From contig NZ_JAJAVC010000006.1 in assembly GCF_020532725.1 (NCBI RefSeq), positions 558,001-622,000 of the forward strand: DNA of 64,000 nt, read 5' to 3'. This DNA comes from Methylobacillus arboreus (GTDB lineage Bacteria > Pseudomonadota > Gammaproteobacteria > Burkholderiales > Methylophilaceae). Under the pieces are notes generated by a model. It saw only the letters and a list, made by a program, of their open reading frames with translations. It had not been told where the DNA came from and did not search any database. This document shows, one piece after another, positions 10,091-20,700 of the stretch. Each line of letters starts with the position of its first letter. The first letter of the stretch is position 1. A program made the translations under genes and the position numbers.

Positions 10091-11602
10091 ATGAGTACAA
10101 ATACCGCAGATATTGGCCTTATTGGTTTAGCAGTCATGGGGCAGAACCTGGCATTAAACATCGCAGATCACGGTTACACGATCTCCGTCTACAACCGCGA
10201 CCCTGAAAAAACCCGCAAATTCATCGCACACTGCAATGAAAACGAACCTTCGGCCGAGCGCCTGGAAGGCTTTGAAGACCTCGCCACCTTTGTATTGAGC
10301 ATCAAGCGCCCGCGCAAGATCGTACTGCTGGTGAAGGCAGGCAGCGCCACTGACGTCACCATCAACGCGCTGATCCCGTTCCTGGAAGAAGGCGACATCA
10401 TCATTGATGGCGGCAATGCGCTCTGGACCGACACCATCCGCCGTGAGAAGGAATTGCGCGCCAAGGGCATTGAATTCATCGGTTCCGGCGTTTCCGGCGG
10501 CGAGACCGGCGCCCGCTTCGGCCCCTCGCTCATGCCCAGCGGCACGCGTAAGGCATGGTCTTCACTGGAACCCATCTGGCGCGACATCGCAGCCAAGGTA
10601 GACCCGCGCACCGGCAACCCTATCGAGGGCGCAACGCCAGGCAAGCCTGTTGAAGGCGGCTTCGCGTGCGCCGAATACATCGGTCCTGACGGCGCGGGCC
10701 ATTATGTGAAGATGGTGCACAACGGCATCGAGTACATCGACATGCAGTTGATCTGCGAAGCCTACTGGCTCATGAAGAACCTGCTCGGCATGCGCGCCGA
10801 CGAGATCGGCAAAGTGTTCGAGGAATGGAACAAGGGCGAGCTTTCCAGCTTCCTGATCGAGATCACCGGCGACATCCTGCAACAGAAAGACCCCGCAGGC
10901 GATGGCTTCCTGGTCGACAAGATCATGGATGCCGCAGGCCAGAAGGGCACCGGCCAATGGACCGCAGCCAACGCGCTAGAGCTCGGCTCTCCTGCCAATG
11001 CGATCGCAGCAGCGGTATTTGCACGGGCACTGTCAACAGTGAAGGATGAGCGTGTAGAAGCAAGCACTATTCTCAAAGGTCCGAAAATCCAGCAGGAATC
11101 CGACCGCGAGAAGCTGATCGAATCCATCCGCAATGCGCTGTATTGCTCGAAAATCTGCGCCTATGCCCAGGGCTTCCAGCTGATCGATAAGGCCCAGGTG
11201 GCCTATAACTGGAAACTCAACTTCGGCGAAATTGCGCAAATCTGGCGCGGCGGCTGCATTATCCGCGCCCGCTTCCTGCAAAAGATCACGGATGCCTATG
11301 CATTGGATTCCCGCCTCAAGAACCTCATGCTGGACCCTTACTTCACCGAGGCATTGGATGAAGGCCAATCCAGCTGGCGCGACGTGGTGTCATTAGCCAT
11401 ACGTAACGGTATCCCGGCGCAGGCTTTCTGCGCCGCGTTGTCCTATTACGATGGCTACCGCAGCGCCATTTTGCCGGCCAACCTGTTGCAGGCCCAGCGT
11501 GACTATTTCGGCGCGCACACCTATGAACGTGTGGACCAGCCGCGCGGCAAGTTCTTCCATATAGACTGGCCAGAACCCGGACGCCCACAGCTGGACGTGT
11601 AA
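10091..11602 (+). CDS. gnd: 6-phosphogluconate dehydrogenase (decarboxylating)
   Basis: The 503-residue enzyme converts 6-phosphogluconate to ribulose 5-phosphate and CO2, reducing NAD(P). The N-terminal Rossmann motif is [15 protein letters not shown], with YNRDPEKT after strand 2, where Arg favours NADP. Catalytic-region motifs are [31 protein letters not shown] and [15 protein letters not shown] (Lys and Asn of the active site). The end [20 protein letters not shown] is characteristic. A ~25-residue insert with [16 protein letters not shown] separates the domains. In RuMP-cycle methylotrophs this enzyme drives cyclic formaldehyde oxidation; that role is inferred. A strong terminator follows directly. 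Confidence 0.96.
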   Translation: MSTNTADIGLIGLAVMGQNLALNIADHGYTISVYNRDPEKTRKFIAHCNENEPSAERLEGFEDLATFVLSIKRPRKIVLLVKAGSATDVTINALIPFLEEGDIIIDGGNALWTDTIRREKELRAKGIEFIGSGVSGGETGARFGPSLMPSGTRKAWSSLEPIWRDIAAKVDPRTGNPIEGATPGKPVEGGFACAEYIGPDGAGHYVKMVHNGIEYIDMQLICEAYWLMKNLLGMRADEIGKVFEEWNKGELSSFLIEITGDILQQKDPAGDGFLVDKIMDAAGQKGTGQWTAANALELGSPANAIAAAVFARALSTVKDERVEASTILKGPKIQQESDREKLIESIRNALYCSKICAYAQGFQLIDKAQVAYNWKLNFGEIAQIWRGGCIIRARFLQKITDAYALDSRLKNLMLDPYFTEALDEGQSSWRDVVSLAIRNGIPAQAFCAALSYYDGYRSAILPANLLQAQRDYFGAHTYERVDQPRGKFFHIDWPEPGRPQLDV

Positions 11603-11606
11603 AAGC

Positions 11607-11634
11607 AGGGCAGGCAAATACGCCTGCCCTTTTT
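11607..11634 (+). terminator. Intrinsic terminator of gnd
   Basis: A 9-bp perfect stem AGGGCAGGC / GCCTGCCCT with loop AAATAC is followed by TTTT. It starts 4 bp after the gnd stop and touches the stop of the convergent gene. Confidence 0.85.
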
Positions 11635-11872
11635 AATTGTTCAATGCTGCTGCAATCGCCCGCAGCTCTGACTGCGGATCAGCAAACTCCTCATATTCAT
11701 GGCTGGTGCGCCGATACCAGTAGCGGCTATTCCATTCATCGCCTTCAATCTTGTGCAAGACCGCATGGATCCAGTGCGCTTCCACCACATTGGATTCCTG
11801 CGCAATATTATGCGCACCGTCCCAATCACCATTCAGCGCAAGCTCAACCGCCTGCAACAAGCTTTTTTCCAT
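11633..11872 (-). CDS. Conserved hypothetical protein, 79 residues
   Basis: This is a small soluble acidic protein without signal peptide or membrane span. It starts MEKSLLQAVELALNGDWDGAH and contains WIHAVLHKIEGDEWNSRYWYRR. The alternating helices with conserved Trp/His (AVELALNGDWDGAHNIAQE) look like a TPR-like helical hairpin. ATG 11872 has AAGGAG in front and is preferred to an in-frame start at 11908. I recognise the pattern from uncharacterised proteobacterial proteins but know no function. It converges on gnd. Confidence 0.7.
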   Translation of the reverse strand: MEKSLLQAVELALNGDWDGAHNIAQESNVVEAHWIHAVLHKIEGDEWNSRYWYRRTSHEYEEFADPQSELRAIAAALNN

Positions 11873-11981
11873 GATGCTCCTTTCCTGGCAATTCCCTGCA
11901 CATGTCATATGGCAGCAATACTGGCTTCATGCGTCTGTCATCCATATTGGGCAACATAAGTTATTTCCTGCCACTTCAAGG

Positions 11982-12095
11982 ATGCACGAAATGGACCTGA
12001 TCACACAATGGGCATTGCGCGGTGCCAATGGTATCGCCCTGATGCTGGTTTACCTGCAGCATCTTGTCACATTATTCGCCCGTAAACCTACCTAG
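11982..12095 (+). CDS. Possible small membrane peptide
   Basis: An ATG at 11982 (or 11991) opens a 34-37-residue frame, with one hydrophobic stretch (GANGIALMLVYLQHLVTLF) ending in charged residues. AAGG precedes the first ATG. It lies between a small hypothetical gene and psiF. There is no homology evidence, so it may not be expressed. Confidence 0.2.
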   Translation: MHEMDLITQWALRGANGIALMLVYLQHLVTLFARKPT

Positions 12096-12124
12096 CGGCT
12101 GGCATTCCCGGACATTGTTCGCAG

Positions 12125-12155
12125 TTGACATAAGATAACATTTCAATTGTAAATA
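12125..12155 (+). promoter_or_regulatory. Candidate sigma70 promoter of psiF
   Basis: A perfect -35 hexamer TTGACA (12125-12130) is followed after 17-19 bp by TGTAAATA as a weak -10. The ATG of psiF lies about 50 bp downstream. No clear PhoB box is seen. Confidence 0.4.
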
Positions 12156-12205
12156 GCATGGCATCATGCCAACGACAATCCCTACAATCTCCGGAGATCA
12201 TTGCA

Positions 12206-12613
12206 ATGAAACCCTTACTCAGCGCCTTGTTGTTTTCCGTCGTCTGTATCAGCTATGCCCAGGCCAACCCGCAGCAGGAGAAAATGAAATCCTGTAATAG
12301 CGCGGCTGCGGCCAAGAGCCTCGATGGCGAAGCACGTAAAGATTTTATGAAGAGCTGTCTCTCCGCGGTAGCCGACACGCCTGCCAATAGCCAGCAGGAA
12401 CGGATGAAGTCATGCAACGCCTCCGCAGGGGAGAAAAATCTCAAGGGTGACGATCGCAAGACTTTCATGAAAAGCTGTCTTTCCGGCGCTCCTGAAGCAA
12501 GTGGCAATCCCCAGCAACAGAAAATGAAATCCTGTAATGTCGAAGCCGCCAAGCAAGACCTGAGCGGTGATGCACGCAAGGACTTCATGAAGAATTGCCT
12601 GTCTGGCCGCTGA
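12206..12613 (+). CDS. psiF: PsiF-family periplasmic protein with three Cys-paired repeats
   Basis: The 135-residue precursor has a signal peptide (LLSALLFSVVCISYAQA) and three tandem PsiF repeats of about 38 residues. Each has the pattern MKSCNxxA...LxGxxRKxFMKSCLS with two Cys per repeat. E. coli PsiF is phosphate-starvation inducible with two repeats; the molecular function is unknown. ATG 12206 is preceded by GGAG and gives the signal peptide at the start; a longer frame from 12158 does not. A hairpin follows the gene. The interrupted gene at 6276 is a diverged paralogue. Confidence 0.82.
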   Translation: MKPLLSALLFSVVCISYAQANPQQEKMKSCNSAAAAKSLDGEARKDFMKSCLSAVADTPANSQQERMKSCNASAGEKNLKGDDRKTFMKSCLSGAPEASGNPQQQKMKSCNVEAAKQDLSGDARKDFMKNCLSGR

Positions 12614-12626
12614 TTTTCCTCACCAT

Positions 12627-12647
12627 GCCAGCCCATGCCGGGCTGGC
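12627..12647 (+). terminator. Hairpin after psiF
   Basis: An 8-bp perfect stem GCCAGCCC / GGGCTGGC with loop ATGCC begins 14 bp after the psiF stop. There is no T run, so it may be a weak terminator or an mRNA-stabilising hairpin. Confidence 0.45.
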
Positions 12648-12732
12648 TCCTGATGATTTATCCTGCACCAATACCCTCCGCGCGATAGAATATAGGCAAT
12701 GATCAATAATCTATAGTGGGAGGAGCCACGTA

Positions 12733-13467
12733 ATGCTGATTCAAAGCCATATCATTGACCTGGAAACACCAACCGGCACCATGCGCACCTATGTGCACCG
12801 TCCGGCTGGCGAAGGCCGTTTCCCTGCGATTCTTTTCTACTCCGAGATTTTCCAGCAGACCGGCCCCATCGAGCGCGCCGCACGCTTCCTGGCAGGCCAC
12901 GGCTATGCCGTGCTGGTGCCGGAAGTATTCCACGAACTCAACCCGATCGGCACCGTGCTGGCCTATGACGATGCAGGCCGCGACAAGGGCAATGCCGACA
13001 AGTCGGCCAAGGATGTACAAGGTTATGACAGCGACAACCGCGCCTTGATCGAATGGGCGAAGACACAGCCCTGGTTCAACGGCAACATCGGCGCCGCTGG
13101 TTTCTGTATCGGCGGCCACCTGGCATTCCGTGCCGCCCTGCAACCGGAAGTCAAGGCCACCGCCTGCTTCTACGCTACCGACCTGCATACGCAAGTCATC
13201 CCCAACAAGCCAGGCCAGCACAGCATGGAACGCCTGGCCGACATCAAGGGCGAACTGCTCATGATCTGGGGCAAGCAGGACAACCACATCCCGACCGCAG
13301 GCCGCGTACAGGTTTATCAACAATTGACGGATGCAGGCCTCAGTTTCACCTGGCACGAGTTCAACGGCCAGCACGCCTTCATGCGCGATGAAGGCGAGCG
13401 CTATGATCCACAGCTCGCAGCCACGGGCTACCAGCTGGCCTTGCAGCTGTTCAGCAATACGCTGTAA
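12733..13467 (+). CDS. Dienelactone hydrolase family protein
   Basis: This 244-residue alpha/beta hydrolase has a catalytic Cys: C125 in GFCIGGH, D183 in GKQDNHIP and H214 in GQHAF form the dienelactone-hydrolase triad. True dienelactone hydrolases open carboxymethylenebutenolide in chlorocatechol degradation. No aromatic pathway genes lie nearby, so the natural substrate is open. No signal peptide is seen; it should be cytoplasmic. The start has a strong GGGAGGAG 9 bp upstream. A T-rich terminator follows, closing this unit before the restriction island. Confidence 0.9.
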   Translation: MLIQSHIIDLETPTGTMRTYVHRPAGEGRFPAILFYSEIFQQTGPIERAARFLAGHGYAVLVPEVFHELNPIGTVLAYDDAGRDKGNADKSAKDVQGYDSDNRALIEWAKTQPWFNGNIGAAGFCIGGHLAFRAALQPEVKATACFYATDLHTQVIPNKPGQHSMERLADIKGELLMIWGKQDNHIPTAGRVQVYQQLTDAGLSFTWHEFNGQHAFMRDEGERYDPQLAATGYQLALQLFSNTL

Positions 13468-13476
13468 GCAAAACTC

Positions 13477-13506
13477 AAAACCGCAGCTTCATACCTGCGG
13501 TTTTTT
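13477..13506 (+). terminator. Intrinsic terminator of the dienelactone hydrolase gene
   Basis: A 10-bp stem AAAACCGCAG / CTGCGGTTTT with an 8-base loop runs into TTTTTT, 9 bp after the stop codon. Confidence 0.85.
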
Positions 13507-13646
13507 ATTGCCTGGATTTCCAATTGGTCATTGCTTCTAACCCAGGCAAAGTGGCATATTCGAATCCCACACTTGCAGCCATTTGCAAATATATAACTGA
13601 TAAAATCAAACAAAAATTAAGGTAGGCTTAACCAAGGGAGAAAAAA

Positions 13647-14636
13647 TTGGCAAGAATGTGGATGATACGGGGAGATGGCGGAAGCCTTTACGATGCATTT
13701 AGAGAAAACAATATCGCCGCAATCGGCTGGAGCCAATTCGCACAGCATGCAAAGCCAGGCATCTCCCGCAAACAATTAATTGCCCTCTACGAACAAAAAG
13801 AGCCCCACGCAAAATCAGGCACTATTATCTCTGGCGCATCGCAAGTTTGGCGATTTGTGAATGAAATCAGTGTGGATGATTGGGTTATTACCTACTCTCC
13901 TATCAATCGCACTTACCTAGTCGGCAAAATTCTCAGTCAGTCTGAATATCGTCAGGACTTGACAGATCAAGGCATGGCCCTGGTGCGCCAGGTAAAATGG
14001 CAAGCTCAAGAATTAGCACGTGATGATTTAAGCACCCCCAGTAAAAACAGCCTCGGCTCAACCATGACTGTTTTTGAAGTTCCTGCAATAGTAACAAACG
14101 AAATCCTCGGAATATTGCAAGGCACATCCCAGCCCACCGAAGCTGCAACAGATGACATCATTGATGACCCGCTTGCAGATATTGACTCCCAAGCCCTTGA
14201 GCGAATCAAAGACCTGGTCAACAAGCTGGAGTGGGATGAAATGCAACAACTCGTTGCAGGCATCCTGCGCGCCATGGGCTACAAGACCCAGGTTTCCCCA
14301 CCTGGGTCAGACCGGGGTAAGGATATCGTCGCCTCACCAGACGGTTTTGGTTTCGAGCACCCGCGCATCGTTGTGGAGGTCAAACACCACAAAGGACAAA
14401 TAGGCAGCCAGGACATTCGCAGCTTCCTGGGAGGTCGCCATAAAGATGATCGTGGCCTGTACGTCAGCACCGGCGGCTTTACCAAGGACGCCCAGTACGA
14501 AGCTGACCGAGCCTCCATTCCGCTGGCAATGTGGACGCTGGACCATGTGGTTCGAGCATTGATTGAGCATTATGACGCCACCGATACCGAAACTAAACGC
14601 ATCGTTCCTTTAAAACGCCTGTATTGGCCAGCCTGA
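13647..14636 (+). CDS. Mrr-like restriction endonuclease
   Basis: The 329-residue protein has two parts. The N-terminal ~155 residues (MWMIRGDGGSLYDAFRENN...VDDWVITYSPINRTYLVGKI) resemble the PUA/EVE-like or 'restriction system protein' domains that may read modified bases. The C-terminal part is an Mrr_cat PD-(D/E)xK nuclease with D226 in GSDRGKDIV and E244/K246 in VVEVKHH, followed by SQDIRSFLGG. Mrr enzymes cut methylated DNA (Type IV). TTG 13647 with GGGAG is the start. It stands 26 bp before hsdM, on the same strand, so it is probably part of the same unit. A methylation-dependent nuclease beside a methyltransferase must spare the host pattern; the N-terminal domain could set that specificity (inference). 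Confidence 0.85.
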   Translation: MARMWMIRGDGGSLYDAFRENNIAAIGWSQFAQHAKPGISRKQLIALYEQKEPHAKSGTIISGASQVWRFVNEISVDDWVITYSPINRTYLVGKILSQSEYRQDLTDQGMALVRQVKWQAQELARDDLSTPSKNSLGSTMTVFEVPAIVTNEILGILQGTSQPTEAATDDIIDDPLADIDSQALERIKDLVNKLEWDEMQQLVAGILRAMGYKTQVSPPGSDRGKDIVASPDGFGFEHPRIVVEVKHHKGQIGSQDIRSFLGGRHKDDRGLYVSTGGFTKDAQYEADRASIPLAMWTLDHVVRALIEHYDATDTETKRIVPLKRLYWPA

Positions 14637-14662
14637 GTTAAACAATCATTAGATAGATTCCT

Positions 14663-16390
14663 ATGCATCTCATCGAACAACAATTCTTTAACGACCTGGA
14701 AAAGAAACTCTGGACCGCCGCCGACAAGCTGCGCTCCAACCTCGACGCTGCCGTGTACAAGCACGTCGTGCTCGGGCTGATCTTTCTCAAATATGTTTCC
14801 GATGCCTTCGAAGAACGGCAACGCGAACTGCGCGAACAGTTCACCAACCCGGCCCATGACTACTACATGGACCCGGACGAATACGGTGGTGCAGGCACAC
14901 CGGAGTACAAAGACAACATCGCCGCCGAACTGGAAGTGCGCGACTACTACACCGAGAAGAATGTGTTCTGGGTGCCGGTGGAAGCGCGCTGGCAAACCCT
15001 GCGCGACTGCGCGCAACTGCCGCCCAAGGCGGCGCTGCCGTGGAACAAACCGGGCAAGAATGAACCCGAGGAAATGCGCTCTGTCGGCTGGCTGATCGAC
15101 AACGCCATGGAGGCCGTCGAACGCGAGAACGCCCGCCTGAAGAACGTGCTCAACAAGGACTTCGCCCGCGTACAGCTCGACTCCAGCAAGCTTGCCGAAC
15201 TCATTGGCCACTTCTCGGATACCGACTTCAGCGCCAAGGAATACAAGGGCCAGCCGCTGGACCTCAAATCCAAGGACATCCTCGGCCACGTCTATGAATA
15301 CTTCCTCGGCCAGTTCGCCCTCGCCGAAGGCAAGAAGGGCGGCCAGTACTACACGCCCAAGAGCATCGTCACCCTGATCGTGGAAATGCTCCAGCCGTTC
15401 AAGGGCCGCGTCTACGACCCGGCCATGGGCTCCGGTGGCTTCTTCGTGCAAAGCGAGGAGTTCATCGAACAGCACAGTGGCAAACCGGCCAATGGCCAAG
15501 GCAAAAAAGCGGCCGGGCAAATCAGCGTCTACGGGCAGGAGAGCAACCCCACCACCTGGCGGTTGGCCGCGATGAACATGGCCATCCGCGGCATCGACTT
15601 CAACTTCGGCACCGGCCCGGCTGACACCCTGCTCAACGATCTGCACCCGGACCTGCGCGCCGACTTCGTCATGGCCAACCCGCCTTTCAATATGAAGGAA
15701 TGGTGGAACGAAAAGCTGGCGAATGATCCGCGCTGGATCGCCGGCACGCCGCCGCAGGGCAACGCCAACTTCGCCTGGTTGCAGCACATGCTCTACCACC
15801 TGGCACCCAGCGGCAGCATGGCGCTACTGCTGGCCAACGGTTCCATGAGTTCCAACACCAACAACGAAGGCGAGATCCGCAAGCGGCTGGTCGAAGACGA
15901 CTATGTGGAGTGCATGGTCGCGCTGCCCGGCCAGTTGTTCACCAACACCCAGATTCCGGCCTGCATCTGGTTCCTGACCCGCGACAAGTGCAACGGCTTC
16001 GCGCTGGATAAGAAGAAGCGCGATCGGCTCGGCGAATTCCTGTTCATCGACGCCCGACAGTTGGGCTACATGAAAGACCGCGTGCTGCGTGACTTCACCC
16101 CGGACGACATCCAGAAAATCGCCGATACCTTCCATGCCTGGCAGCAGGGCGAGGGCTATGCGGATATGCCCGGCTTCTGCTATTCCGCCAAGTTGGAAGA
16201 TGTGCGCAAGCATGAGCATGTGCTAACGCCGGGGCGCTATGTGGGCGCGGCAGAGCAGGAAGACGACGGCGAGCCCTTTGCCGAAAAGATGCAGCGGCTG
16301 ACGACGCAATTGGCGGAACAGTTTGCGGAGAGTGCGAAGCTGGAGGGCGAGATTAAGAAGAATTTGGCGGGGTTGGGCTATGGTGTTTGA
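14663..16390 (+). CDS. hsdM: Type I restriction-modification DNA methyltransferase subunit
   Basis: The 575-residue HsdM has an N-terminal helical domain ([21 protein letters not shown]...[16 protein letters not shown]). It also has the linker [17 protein letters not shown] (~226-242), the SAM site [10 protein letters not shown] (~252-261) and the adenine-methylation motif NPPF (~339-342). It adds N6-methyladenine within the sequence chosen by HsdS, as M2S. Its stop lies inside hsdS, so the two are coupled. GC content is high and similar to hsdR, unlike the neighbouring NTPase gene. Confidence 0.96.
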   Translation: MHLIEQQFFNDLEKKLWTAADKLRSNLDAAVYKHVVLGLIFLKYVSDAFEERQRELREQFTNPAHDYYMDPDEYGGAGTPEYKDNIAAELEVRDYYTEKNVFWVPVEARWQTLRDCAQLPPKAALPWNKPGKNEPEEMRSVGWLIDNAMEAVERENARLKNVLNKDFARVQLDSSKLAELIGHFSDTDFSAKEYKGQPLDLKSKDILGHVYEYFLGQFALAEGKKGGQYYTPKSIVTLIVEMLQPFKGRVYDPAMGSGGFFVQSEEFIEQHSGKPANGQGKKAAGQISVYGQESNPTTWRLAAMNMAIRGIDFNFGTGPADTLLNDLHPDLRADFVMANPPFNMKEWWNEKLANDPRWIAGTPPQGNANFAWLQHMLYHLAPSGSMALLLANGSMSSNTNNEGEIRKRLVEDDYVECMVALPGQLFTNTQIPACIWFLTRDKCNGFALDKKKRDRLGEFLFIDARQLGYMKDRVLRDFTPDDIQKIADTFHAWQQGEGYADMPGFCYSAKLEDVRKHEHVLTPGRYVGAAEQEDDGEPFAEKMQRLTTQLAEQFAESAKLEGEIKKNLAGLGYGV

Positions 16391-17735
16391 CTCCGTCTTT
16401 TCGCTGTACCAAGACTGGGAAACCCTCTCATTGGGTGAGGTATGTCAGCGCGGCGGCGGAAACGTACAAACTGGCCCGTTTGGCAGTCAATTGCACGCAT
16501 CTGACTATGTTGCAGAAGGTATCCCCTCGGTGATGCCACAGAACATTGGCGACAATAAAATTCTAGATGCTGGTATTGCGCGAATTACTGAAGCTGATGC
16601 TCAGCGTCTGTCGAAATACAGAATCCGAGAAGGCGACATTATTTACAGTCGCCGTGGCGATGTAGAACGCCGTGCATTGGTGCGGAAATCCGAAGAGGGT
16701 TGGTTATGCGGCACAGGATGCTTGCGCATCCGTTTCGGGGAGGGGGTTGTCTACCCCAGGTACGCTGCGCACTACCTTGGCCATCCGGCAGTTCGGGAGT
16801 GGATCGTTCGACACGCGCATGGTGCAACCATGCCAAACTTGAATACGACGATTCTGTCTGAACTCCCTTTTGTGCTTCCTCCATGGACGGTTCAAGTTTC
16901 CATCGGCGATGCCATTGAGTTGTACGACCAAAAGATCGACCTCAACCGCCGCATCAACCAAACCCTCGAAGCCATGGCGCAAGCCATCTTCAAATCCTGG
17001 TTTGTCGATTTCGACCCGGTCAAGGCCAAGATCGCCGCCATCGAACAAGGACAAGACCCGCTGCGCGCCGCCATGCGCGCCATCAGCGGTAAAACCGATA
17101 CCGAACTCGACCAGATGCCCCGCGAGCACCACGACGAACTCGCCGCCACCACCGAACTGTTTTCAGACGCTATGGAAGAGTCGGAGTTGGGGGATATTCC
17201 GAAGGGGTGGGAAGTAAAGCGCGTTGGTGATCTGATTGAATTGGCATACGGCAAAGCTCTCAAATCAACCGACCGTAAACAGGGCTCTGTTCCTGTTTAC
17301 GGGTCTGGCGGCGTCACCGGCTACCACAACGAAGCACTGGTACCTCACGGTGCAATCATTGTTGGTCGCAAAGGAACCGTGGGTAGCCTGTACTGGGAAG
17401 ACAAGCCGTTTTTCCCAATCGATACGACTTTTTACGTCAAACCCAAAGCGGTGCCGATGACTTACTGCTTCTATGCCATGCAAATGCTCGGGTTGGAAAA
17501 AATGAATACCGACGCAGCGGTTCCCGGCCTGAATCGTGAAAACGTATACCGACTTGAGTTGGTTAAACCATCTGCATCAGTTTTAAATGCCTTCGATGGG
17601 CTAATCAGTCGGATGAGGAAGGCAATGCGAGCAAACGAAACTGCAAATCAGTCGTTGTCCCAACTCCGCGACACCCTCCTCCCCAAACTCCTCTCCGGCG
17701 AGTTAACATCCCCGAAAGAAGGTCAAGAGCTATGA
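16380..17735 (+). CDS. hsdS: Type I restriction-modification specificity subunit
   Basis: The 451-residue HsdS has two target-recognition domains. TRD1 (about 10-180) starts [15 protein letters not shown]. The central conserved helix region (about 181-217) contains [18 protein letters not shown]...[14 protein letters not shown]2 starts [16 protein letters not shown] (~277). The C-terminal repeat is [20 protein letters not shown] (~422-442). It sets the bipartite DNA target for HsdM and HsdR. The start at 16380 overlaps hsdM by 11 bp; a frame from 16323 is less likely. The TRDs have lower GC than the conserved parts, as usual after TRD exchange. Its stop overlaps the NTPase start (ATGA). Confidence 0.95.
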   Translation: MVFDSVFSLYQDWETLSLGEVCQRGGGNVQTGPFGSQLHASDYVAEGIPSVMPQNIGDNKILDAGIARITEADAQRLSKYRIREGDIIYSRRGDVERRALVRKSEEGWLCGTGCLRIRFGEGVVYPRYAAHYLGHPAVREWIVRHAHGATMPNLNTTILSELPFVLPPWTVQVSIGDAIELYDQKIDLNRRINQTLEAMAQAIFKSWFVDFDPVKAKIAAIEQGQDPLRAAMRAISGKTDTELDQMPREHHDELAATTELFSDAMEESELGDIPKGWEVKRVGDLIELAYGKALKSTDRKQGSVPVYGSGGVTGYHNEALVPHGAIIVGRKGTVGSLYWEDKPFFPIDTTFYVKPKAVPMTYCFYAMQMLGLEKMNTDAAVPGLNRENVYRLELVKPSASVLNAFDGLISRMRKAMRANETANQSLSQLRDTLLPKLLSGELTSPKEGQEL

Positions 17736-20700
17736 GTGATGCCTCACACGAAAATGCTCCATCCTTGAAGCTCGTCCCGCTTACGCCGGAATACCTTGAG
17801 AATGAACACGGTGTTTACGTTGAGGCAATCAATACGGCCATCAAAGATAAAAATGTCCGCAACATTGCGCTATCGGGAAATTATGGGGTTGGCAAAAGTA
17901 GCATTTTGCAGAAGGTGGCACAGCAACATAAGGATCGCGTCGTTGAATTATCCTTGTCCACACTTGCACCGATAGAAACAACTGCTCTTAACAGCTCTGT
18001 TCCGCAACAAGCCACCACACAAACAAACCGTATTCAACAGGAGATCGTCAAGCAACTTCTCTATCGTGAAGAGCCACATAAAACTCCGGGCTCCCGCTTT
18101 CAAAGAATTGAGCGCTTTCGCTGGTCACGAGAACTGCCTATAGCCGGTCTTGCTGGCCTAGTAGTGGCGGTGGTTTTTCTGCTCACAGGCTGGTCAGAGA
18201 AAATCGCCTCTGCATTGCCGCTTCTAAATTGCATCGGTTTATGGGCGCATCTGTTTATTCTTGCGATAGCGGCTACCACGGTTGGTGCCATACGTTATCT
18301 CTTCCACGGACATCTCTACATCGGTCAATTATCAGCAGGGTCAGCCGCGATCACGCTGGACAAAAAATCTGCTTCCTACTTTGACCAATATCTTGATGAG
18401 ATTGTCTATTTTTTCGAAATTTCCGGACGCGACATTTTGATCTTTGAGGATATTGACCGTTTCGATGATGCGCTCATTTTCGAAACACTTCGCTCGCTGA
18501 ATACATTGCTGAACAGCTCTCCGCAGATCAAGAAAAATATCTGTTTTATCTATGCGATCAAAGACAGTATCTTTGATCGAGCCAATCTGGAGCAAGATGG
18601 GCGGCGCAATTTCAGACAGAGTCACTTGAATATCACAGACTCTGCGCAGGCCGAAGTCGTACGAGCAAACCGAACGAAGTTTTTCGACATCGTGATTCCG
18701 GTGGTTCCATTTATTACACATCGCAGCGCAAAAGACATTACCGCTCGGCTTTTGCAAGAAATCAAACATACTATTGATACAGGTCTGATCGACCTTGCGA
18801 GTCGCCATGTTCCTGACATGCGACTGCTGAAGAATGTACGCAATGAATTTATTGTATTTCGTGAGCGGATATTCTCCGGCTCAGGCAAGGAACTCAAACT
18901 CAGTGAGACAGAGCTATTTGCAATGATGCTGTACAAAAGTACGCATATGACCGATTTCGAAGCAATCCGCCTCGGTAGAAGCAAACTTGACCAGCTTTAT
19001 GAGATGTCACGTCGCCTGGTTGTCACAAACACTCAACACATCGAAAACGAAGTACGGCAGATCCAAAAGAAACTTGCTCATATTGACGGCATTGCAGCAA
19101 ACAGTGCATCTCTGGGCGATAAGCTGATTGCACATATACAACGCACTATGCGTGCCGTTGGCTATCAATCCCAAAATGGTAATTTCTCGTTTAATGGCAC
19201 GACCAGAACGGAAAATGATTTTAAAACCCAAGATTTCTGGATTGAATTTACAAAAAAATCAGACGACGCCGTATTGCTATGGCAAAGCCCTCAATGGCAA
19301 CATCCGCACTATAAGCTAACATTCATGCGCACAGACCTTGCCGCAGCATTGAATAGTAATCTTGACTTCCAATATTGGGACAATGCATATCGCAAGGAGC
19401 TGGAAGAAAATCTGCAAGAGCAACGTGCAACACTGAATTTTTTGCGAACTGCCGATATGGGTGATCTGATCAAATGCCCTGATCTTCTGATCGAATATGG
19501 CAGTGATAACAAGAAACAAACTCTTGATTCCATCACGCGACAATTGTTAGATAATGGTCTGGCATATCAATTGATTCGCGCGGGCTATATCAATCGCAAT
19601 TTCACATTGTATACGTCAACCTTCCAAGGCGATCGCGTAAGCACGGCAGCGACAAACTTCATCATCCATCATGTTGAGCGAAACGTCATGGATGAGTATT
19701 TCGAGCTTGAAGGTAATGACGTCGATGCGATCATTCGGGAGTGTGGAAAAAATTCCCTCAAAGAATCCGCTCTCTACAACATTGCCATCCTTGACCATCT
19801 CTTGCGTAACGATGAGCCTGCTGCGGACACAATGATTCGTTCGCTCATTCAATTCGGTGAAAACGAAAAACGCTTTTTGCAGGCATATCTAAGCAATACA
19901 AACGAAGAGTTTAAATTTATAAGACACTTCGTCAAGGCAACGCCAAAAGCATTTTTATATCTGATCAATGACGTGGCACTCGAAGAGCCGCTACGCTTGT
20001 CTTTGGTGAGCAACGCGTTGGAAAATCTTGCCGATACAGTGAAGTATCAAACAGACGCGACCGTAGAAAAATATCTGGCAGAAAACTACGCAGAGCTTCC
20101 TGCGCTAACGTCAATACCATTATCTGCTTCGCAAGCGCAACGTATTGCAAAGCTATTCTCACAATCATCTATTCAGGTGCCTGCATTGGACACCTTACTA
20201 CCGCAGGTCCAACAAACCTTCGTTTCACGCGATCTTTATGAGGTCAATCGACAAAATCTCATGATTGCAGTTGGTAGTGACGCAAATCTGTCGCTGAATG
20301 GCATTCGCTCAGCAAACGAAGATATTTACCAACATGTGATGAACAATCTGAGTGCCTATCTGATTGCAATCAATGGCAACTCTACCACCGTGGATTCAGA
20401 ATCTGAATTTATCAGTGTAATTGAAGATGTTCTTGTAGCGAATGCCGATCTGCTTAGTGAAGTCATTGCACAGGCCTCTGGGCACTGCGCGGTGATCGAC
20501 CTTGATGATGTATCAGAAAGTGCATGGCCTCTTCTTGCGTTCCACAAGCGGTTTCCTGCCACTCTCCACAATGTCAGCCTTTATATCGGTTCGGTAGGGA
20601 CTATTGACACTTATCTTGCAGGCGTTCTTGTTTCCGAAGGACGGATTGCCGAATATAAAGATGTCGAAGAAGAGGATAAAGTGCAGCTTGCAAAAACGAT

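Noticed and set aside
14570-15799. Long antisense open frame (409 codons) opposite hsdM
   Set aside because: It mirrors the high-GC third-position pattern of hsdM; the translation is Val/Gly/His-rich with no motif.
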